Below are positions 59,858-64,000 of a stretch of DNA of 64,000 bases, one piece after another. Below the pieces are notes generated by a model. That model was not told where the DNA came from, made no database searches, and saw only the letters and a list, made by a program, of their open reading frames with translations. A program made the position numbers and the translations under genes. Origin of the DNA: Lachnospiraceae bacterium (GTDB lineage: Bacteria > Bacillota > Clostridia > Lachnospirales > Lachnospiraceae); contig JAEEIV010000055.1 of the NCBI GenBank assembly GCA_016281555.1, forward strand, positions 1 through 64,000, written 5' to 3'. How positions within the stretch are numbered: the stretch's first letter is position 1; every line of letters starts with the position of its first letter.

Positions 59858-60955
59858 TCACCCTCCAAACGGGATCCGTTCTTCGGTTTCGATATCGAAA
59901 AGATAGGTCCGGAACGGCTTGATGTCGAACTTCACCGTCTCCTTCGTCCGGTCCACTTCGTTCTCGGAACTGATGATGGCGCGGACCGTCGGCTTTTCCG
60001 CCGCGGGATGCGCGGCAATGACGCTCGTATCCCGCCCCATTTCTTCCACGCGTTTCAGGTCCATCGTGAACCGCCCGGTCTCGGAAAGAATGAAGCCCTC
60101 CGGCCGGATGCCGACGTACACTTCCCGGTCTTCGACTCCCGGAACGTCCAAAACGGACTCTTCCCCGAGGAAGAGCTGCCCGTTCCGCACGGTCCCGCGA
60201 AACACGTTGATCTCCGGAGTTCCGAGGAACTTTGCGACGAACAGATTGACCGGATCAGTGTAAACTTTCTGCGGCTCGTCGACCTGCTGGATCACGCCTT
60301 CCTTCATCACGATGATGAGGTCGGAAATGCTCATGGCCTCTTCCTGGTCGTGGGTGACGAACACCGTCGTGATGCCGGTCTCCCGCTGGATCCGCCGGAG
60401 TTCCTCCCGCGTCTGCAGACGGAGTCTGGCGTCCAGATTCGACAGCGGTTCATCGAGGAGCAGGATCTTCGGCTGTTTCACGAGTGCTCTCGCGATCGCG
60501 ACCCTCTGCTGCTGTCCGCCCGACATTTCGCTCGGCTTCCGGTCCATCAGCTGATCGATCTGCACGAGTCTCGCGGCCTCTTCGACGCGCCGCTCGACCT
60601 CTTCCTTCGGGAGTTTCTGATCCCCCTTCAGATTTCCGAGCGGGAAGGCAATGTTCTGCCGTACCGTGAGGTGCGGATACAGCGCATAGTTCTGGAACAC
60701 GAGTCCGACCCCGCGGTGTTCCGCCGGCAGTTTCGTCACGTCGTCTTCCTCGAAGAACACCTGTCCTTCGGTCGGGATCTCCAGCCCGGAGATCAGATTC
60801 AGCGCCGTGCTCTTGCCGCAGCCCGAGGGACCGAGCAGACCGATCAGTTTTCCATCCGGCAATTCGATGTTGAAATGATTGACCGCGATCACGTCCGGCT
60901 GACCTTTGGTCCGGTTGGCAAACCGCTTCGTCAGCTCCTTCAGTACGACTTTCAT
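59858..60955 (-). CDS. ugpC: ABC transporter ATPase, MsmX/UgpC type
   Basis: 365 aa. Walker A GPSGCGKST, Q-loop LVFQNYALYPHL, signature EMSGGQQQRVAIARAL, Walker B ILLLDEPLSNLD, switch His THDQEEA, then TOBE regulatory domain (about 240-365). It powers the two permeases. It is first in the ABC block and 20 bases after the SDR gene. Confidence 0.95.
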   Translation of the reverse strand: MKVVLKELTKRFANRTKGQPDVIAVNHFNIELPDGKLIGLLGPSGCGKSTALNLISGLEIPTEGQVFFEEDDVTKLPAEHRGVGLVFQNYALYPHLTVRQNIAFPLGNLKGDQKLPKEEVERRVEEAARLVQIDQLMDRKPSEMSGGQQQRVAIARALVKQPKILLLDEPLSNLDARLRLQTREELRRIQRETGITTVFVTHDQEEAMSISDLIIVMKEGVIQQVDEPQKVYTDPVNLFVAKFLGTPEINVFRGTVRNGQLFLGEESVLDVPGVEDREVYVGIRPEGFILSETGRFTMDLKRVEEMGRDTSVIAAHPAAEKPTVRAIISSENEVDRTKETVKFDIKPFRTYLFDIETEERIPFGG

Positions 60956-60974
60956 AGGCTCATTGCCTCCTGAT

Positions 60975-61982
60975 TCATTCCGCTTTCTTTCCGGTGTACC
61001 CTGCGATCAGGGCATCCATCTTCGCGTTCCATTCCTCGTCCAGCGTTTCTCTCGCATTCGGATCCTCGTCGAACCAAGCAACGATCCGCTTCGCGCCTTC
61101 CTCGAACGGGATCTTGCAGACGAAATCGGGCACGAATTTCTTGATCTTGGAATTGTCGAACACCGCGCTCACCGCGTGGTCGCCGAGCAGGCTTTCGCGG
61201 AGACCCGGATCGAAATCACCGATGTAATCCGACGCGATGTGGATGAGATTCGCGTCCACTCCCGCCGCGTGCGCGAGGTACGTATAGATCCGGTTCCAGT
61301 CGAGCACTTCGTCGCTCGTGATGTGGAAGGCTTCGCCGATCGTCGCCGGATTTCCGAAGAGTCCGGAGATGCCGCGCCCGAAATCGGTATTGTGCGTGAT
61401 GGTCCAGAGGGAAGTGCCGTCCCCGTGCACGACGACGGGCTTGCCCTTCCGCATCCGCCAGATGATCGAATACGGGTCTTTCCGGCTGTTCATTGCCATC
61501 AGCGGATTGAAATCCGAATAGGTCAGCGACGGCCGGACGATGACTCCCGGAAAGCCTTTTTCAATGTATTTCCGGAGCGTCATCTCACTCGCCACCTTGT
61601 TTCTCGCATATTTGCTGTGGAGATTTCCGAGCGGCATGTCTTCCGTGATGACGTAATTCGACAGCGGTTTCCGGTACACCGTTCCGGAGGAGATCAGAAT
61701 GTACTGATCCGTGACGCCGTCGAAAATGCGGACGGCCTTTTCCATGTCCGCCACGCCCTGGATCCTGAAGTCCACGACCGTATCGAAATGGTAACCCTGC
61801 AATGCGGCTTTGACCGCCGCCTCATCGTTGTAATCGGCAATGAGCGAATGCGCTTCCGGGCGCATTCTCGCCTTACTGTTTCCGCGGTTCAGAACGTAGA
61901 GCTCGTAGCCCCGCTCTTCCACGATGACCTTCTGCACGCCCGTCGAGATCGTGCCTGTTCCGCCTACCAGAAGTACCTTCAT
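60975..61982 (-). CDS. Extended short-chain dehydrogenase / NAD-dependent epimerase
   Basis: 335 aa, start after AAGGAGG. Rossmann LLVGGTGTISTG, active-site YARNK (Y-x-x-x-K) with SSGTVYR, and DEVLDWNRIYTYLA. Resembles sugar-nucleotide epimerases or CSP41-like reductases of unknown substrate. Between a zinc dehydrogenase and the ABC ATPase, so it likely converts the imported sugar or polyol. Confidence 0.85.
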   Translation of the reverse strand: MKVLLVGGTGTISTGVQKVIVEERGYELYVLNRGNSKARMRPEAHSLIADYNDEAAVKAALQGYHFDTVVDFRIQGVADMEKAVRIFDGVTDQYILISSGTVYRKPLSNYVITEDMPLGNLHSKYARNKVASEMTLRKYIEKGFPGVIVRPSLTYSDFNPLMAMNSRKDPYSIIWRMRKGKPVVVHGDGTSLWTITHNTDFGRGISGLFGNPATIGEAFHITSDEVLDWNRIYTYLAHAAGVDANLIHIASDYIGDFDPGLRESLLGDHAVSAVFDNSKIKKFVPDFVCKIPFEEGAKRIVAWFDEDPNARETLDEEWNAKMDALIAGYTGKKAE

Positions 61983-62003
61983 GATTTCCTCCTTGCCGTC
62001 CGG

Positions 62004-63032
62004 TCACCCGGCCACGTTTATGATGATTTCCATGCCCTCGCCGGATTTCATGAGTTCAATGCCCTTCGCGAGGTCCTTTAACTCCAGCCGGTGCGTGATG
62101 ATCGGGTCGAATTCAATGGCGCCCGTCTCAATGACCGTCACCGCCTTCGGCATCGTATCGTTGATGATGAACGAACCTTTGATCGTCAGTTCCTTGCCCT
62201 GGATCGGGCCGAGGTTCGGGAGTTCTCCGTTTTCCGGAAGACGGCTCGTCGCGAACGAGAGGATCGTGCCCCGGTATTCAGCGACGTCCACTGCGACCGG
62301 CAGCTGCCGTCCGGCGGCGTCGATGCAGAAATTCGCCCTTCTGCCCCAGAGTTTCACGAGCTGCTCTTTTAAGTCAGCCGCAGGTTTGAACACGGGGAAG
62401 CCGAGTTTCTCGGCGATCCGGATCCGGCCGTCCTTCGGTTCGACGCAGGCCACCCGCGCGCCGCATTTTCTCGCCAGCTGGGCGAACATGAGGCCGATCG
62501 GACCGCAGCCGAAAACGACGCAGGTCTCTCCGGGATGGATGTCCAGTCTCGAGAAGCCGTTCTCCGCGCAGGACAACGGTTCCGCGAAGACCGCGTGCTC
62601 GAGCGGCACGTCCTTCGAGATCGGAAACGCCAGGAATTCCTGTGTTTTAATGTATTCGGCAAACCCGCCCGGCACCGTGATGCCCATAAGGCGCATGTTT
62701 TCGCAATGATTCCGGTACCCCGCGCGGCAGGTCGGACAGACGTTGCAGTACGAGTTCGGATTCACGACGATCCGGTCGCCGACCTTCAGGTTCTGCACGG
62801 CCGGTCCGGTTTCCGTGATCTCGGCGACGATCTCGTGTCCTAAGATCCGGCCCACCATGTCGCCGTAGGAAGAACCCGGTTTCGTGCTTAACCCTACGTC
62901 CGTGCCGCAAATGCTTGCAATGAGCACCTTCGCAATGACGTCGTCCGGCGCTTCGATCATCGGCTTCGGAACGTCTTCGATCTCAAATCTCGGCGAATAG
63001 TCCCTAAGGACCGCCGCTTTCATCATCTCCAT
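62004..63032 (-). CDS. Zinc-dependent alcohol/polyol dehydrogenase (sorbitol dehydrogenase-like)
   Basis: 342 aa, start after AAAGGAGGAACC. Zinc-site residues: ICGTD, GHEIVAEITETG, structural zinc cluster CNVCPTCRAGYRNHC. NAD-binding CVVFGCGPIGLMFAQLARKCG, then VEPKDGRIRIAEK. Members oxidise sorbitol, xylitol, threonine or other secondary alcohols. First gene of the ABC operon, so the transported compound is probably a polyol or its derivative. Confidence 0.9.
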   Translation of the reverse strand: MEMMKAAVLRDYSPRFEIEDVPKPMIEAPDDVIAKVLIASICGTDVGLSTKPGSSYGDMVGRILGHEIVAEITETGPAVQNLKVGDRIVVNPNSYCNVCPTCRAGYRNHCENMRLMGITVPGGFAEYIKTQEFLAFPISKDVPLEHAVFAEPLSCAENGFSRLDIHPGETCVVFGCGPIGLMFAQLARKCGARVACVEPKDGRIRIAEKLGFPVFKPAADLKEQLVKLWGRRANFCIDAAGRQLPVAVDVAEYRGTILSFATSRLPENGELPNLGPIQGKELTIKGSFIINDTMPKAVTVIETGAIEFDPIITHRLELKDLAKGIELMKSGEGMEIIINVAG

Positions 63033-63060
63033 GGCTGGTTCCTCCTTTTTTCCTACTTCT

Positions 63061-63088
63061 ATGATAGCATAACTCGAAGGAAAAACAA
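63061..63088 (-). promoter_or_regulatory. Predicted promoter of the polyol/ABC operon
   Basis: TTGTTT (63083-63088), 16-bp spacer, TATCAT (63061-63066), 28 nt before the dehydrogenase start. It overlaps the upstream terminator's U-rich tail. Confidence 0.5.
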
Positions 63089-63090
63089 GA

Positions 63091-63130
63091 GAAAAAGCAG
63101 GAACTGAACGAATTCAGTCCCTGCTTTTTC
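63091..63130 (-). terminator. Intrinsic terminator of the small membrane protein gene
   Basis: GAAAAAGCAGG pairs with CCTGCTTTTTC, with an inner ACTGAA/TTCAGT helix (one mismatch between). On the minus strand it is followed by TCTTGTTTTTCC. Confidence 0.85.
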
Positions 63131-63166
63131 ATGACCGGGCCGGACACGGCCCGAGCAAGTCATACC

Positions 63167-63550
63167 TTATTTCAGGATCTTGAACTTTCCGATGAACGGA
63201 GCTTCCTTCGCCTTGCCCTGCGCAGTCGTGATGATGAGGTACAGCGCGAGCGCGAAAACGGCGATGTCCGCCAGCCAGAAGATCAGCGAAAGGATCCAGC
63301 CGAGGACCGGGATCCAGCCGAGCGCTGCGGATACGATCGCGGCAATGATGCTGATGGCCGTCTCGATGATGGCGAGCACCAGACCCTGATTCGCATGGAA
63401 CCGGGCAAACTTGGACTGCGGCGCCGCGAAGATGGTCACGAGCACGAGCCACCAAAGGTACGCCAGAATGCCCATTCCCTTGTTTTTCTCAATGTCTTCC
63501 TTCTCGAATTCTTCCGTACGATCGACGAATCCGAATTTCTTTTCGTCCAT
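63167..63550 (-). CDS. Small integral membrane protein, DUF4870-like
   Basis: 127 aa from ATG at 63550 (GGAGGAG upstream). Charged N-terminus, then three hydrophobic segments (ILAYLWWLVLVTIF, GLVLAIIETAISIIAAIVSAAL, WILSLIFWLADIAVFALALYLII). Contains KFARFHANQGLVLAI typical of DUF4870/Tic20-like. Function unknown. Confidence 0.75.
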   Translation of the reverse strand: MDEKKFGFVDRTEEFEKEDIEKNKGMGILAYLWWLVLVTIFAAPQSKFARFHANQGLVLAIIETAISIIAAIVSAALGWIPVLGWILSLIFWLADIAVFALALYLIITTAQGKAKEAPFIGKFKILK

Positions 63551-63645
63551 GATCACTCCTCCTTTAATTCGATCATTTTCGGCGACGGCATTCCTGTCCG
63601 AATGCAGTCAACCGGCATTCTGCCACAAATTCCTGTGCCAAGGCT

Positions 63646-63674
63646 AGTATATCACAGGTTTTTTACGCTTTCAA
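63646..63674 (-). promoter_or_regulatory. Predicted promoter of the small membrane protein gene
   Basis: TTGAAA (63669-63674), 17-bp spacer, TATACT (63646-63651), leader of about 95 nt before 63550. Confidence 0.6.
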
Positions 63675-63695
63675 TCCGTTTTTTACGTAAACCGG

Positions 63696-64000
63696 TCAAT
63701 GCTCTCCGAGTACGATGAGCCGTTTACCTGCCAGATCCACGCTCTCGTCAAGCCCCGGATTGAAGGAAGAAACGAGCCGTCCGTCCTCATCGGTCAGGAA
63801 ACCGAGAAGCACGTATCCGTCCGACAATGCCGCCGAGCGCGCCTCGCGAACCGTCACGGTCCCCGAAAGGCCGAGCGACGCCGCCTCCTTCAGGTAAAGT
63901 TCATTGCCCTCGTTCGACAGGATCTCCCGGAACACGCACTCCAGTTCCGGCCGGTCGGCGAGCTGCGACAGGAACAGGGAGATCATGTTCGAAGCGACGA
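63696..64000 (-). CDS. CASTOR/POLLUX-like ion-channel or NAD-binding protein, C-terminal end (partial)
   Basis: The reading frame is open to the right edge, so the start is outside the window; the track start at 63986 is an internal Met. Visible: FLSQLADRPELECVFREILSNEGNELYL, then TVTVREARSAALSDGYVLLGFL, and GKRLIVLGEH at the end. The EGNELYLK phrase and following strand pattern resemble the C-terminal RCK-related domain of CASTOR/POLLUX-like proteins, moderately sure. Membrane part not in view. Confidence 0.55.
   Translation of the reverse strand, partial: VASNMISLFLSQLADRPELECVFREILSNEGNELYLKEAASLGLSGTVTVREARSAALSDGYVLLGFLTDEDGRLVSSFNPGLDESVDLAGKRLIVLGEH

Overview
This 64-kb window is GC-rich (roughly 57-58%, estimated by eye), densely coded, and looks chromosomal. 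Gene content points to an anaerobic, probably gut or rumen, Gram-positive clostridial-type Firmicute: lipoproteins with ordinary lipoboxes, Big_2 surface proteins, rubrerythrin, MetA plus O-acetylhomoserine sulfhydrylase, ECF sigma factors paired with membrane partners, an MsmX/UgpC-type ABC sugar importer, PBP5-like carboxypeptidase, and strong AGGAGG-type ribosome binding sites. The species cannot be named from this. I saw no rRNA, tRNA, CRISPR array, transposase, integrase or phage gene. Most ORF-track lines, including very long ones, are antisense or out-of-frame shadows of these genes.

Layout. 0-5.7 kb: metY-metA (methionine synthesis, metA cut by the left edge), a divergent double-HTH regulator, a MATE exporter and a sirtuin. 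5.7-15.8 kb: two tandem paralogous Cys/His proteins (one a lipoprotein, one without a signal) and a 2445-residue membrane-anchored protein with three beta-helix regions, Ig-like domains and an embedded sialate-esterase-like domain. 16-17.8 kb: a three-gene unit (PHP phosphoesterase, free-Met-sulfoxide reductase, HEXXH membrane protein) whose promoter places the start codon at the transcript 5' end. 17.9-23 kb: a divergent operon of a CapA-like protein and three exported proteins of unknown role. 23.1-31.1 kb (minus): ECF sigma factor and membrane partner, YwaF-like membrane protein, methyltransferase, and an amino-sugar type operon (OCD-family dehydrogenase, NagA-like deacetylase, CBM9-like protein, NagB-like isomerase).

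31.3-42 kb: a small membrane protein, an RlmD-type methyltransferase, two divergent amidohydrolase genes sharing an operator-like palindrome, a CDF transporter, rubrerythrin, a Big_2 cell-wall amidase, a processive glycosyltransferase and an HD phosphohydrolase. 42-45.6 kb (plus): a Gfo/Idh/MocA dehydrogenase behind a long structured leader, an rRNA-type methyltransferase and a lactonase-fold protein. 45.6-47.9 kb: a second ECF sigma factor with a membrane-anchored VWA partner. 48-56.4 kb (minus): cell-envelope genes (SH3-amidase lipoprotein, unknown 164-aa protein, MgtE, glutaminase-like protein, D,D-carboxypeptidase, a 56-aa protein, and a ROK-kinase/GmhA-isomerase fusion). 56.5-63 kb (minus): a sugar or polyol uptake and oxidation operon (zinc dehydrogenase, NAD-dependent SDR, ATPase, two permeases, solute-binding lipoprotein). 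The right end has a small membrane protein and the C-terminal end of a CASTOR/POLLUX-like protein.

The strongest candidates for undescribed biology are the giant composite surface protein and its neighbouring paralogous Cys/His pair, the ROK-GmhA fusion, the ECF sigma factor coupled to a VWA sensor, and the CapA-plus-exported-proteins operon with its palindrome-controlled divergent promoter. All functional claims come from motif reading only; no database search was possible.
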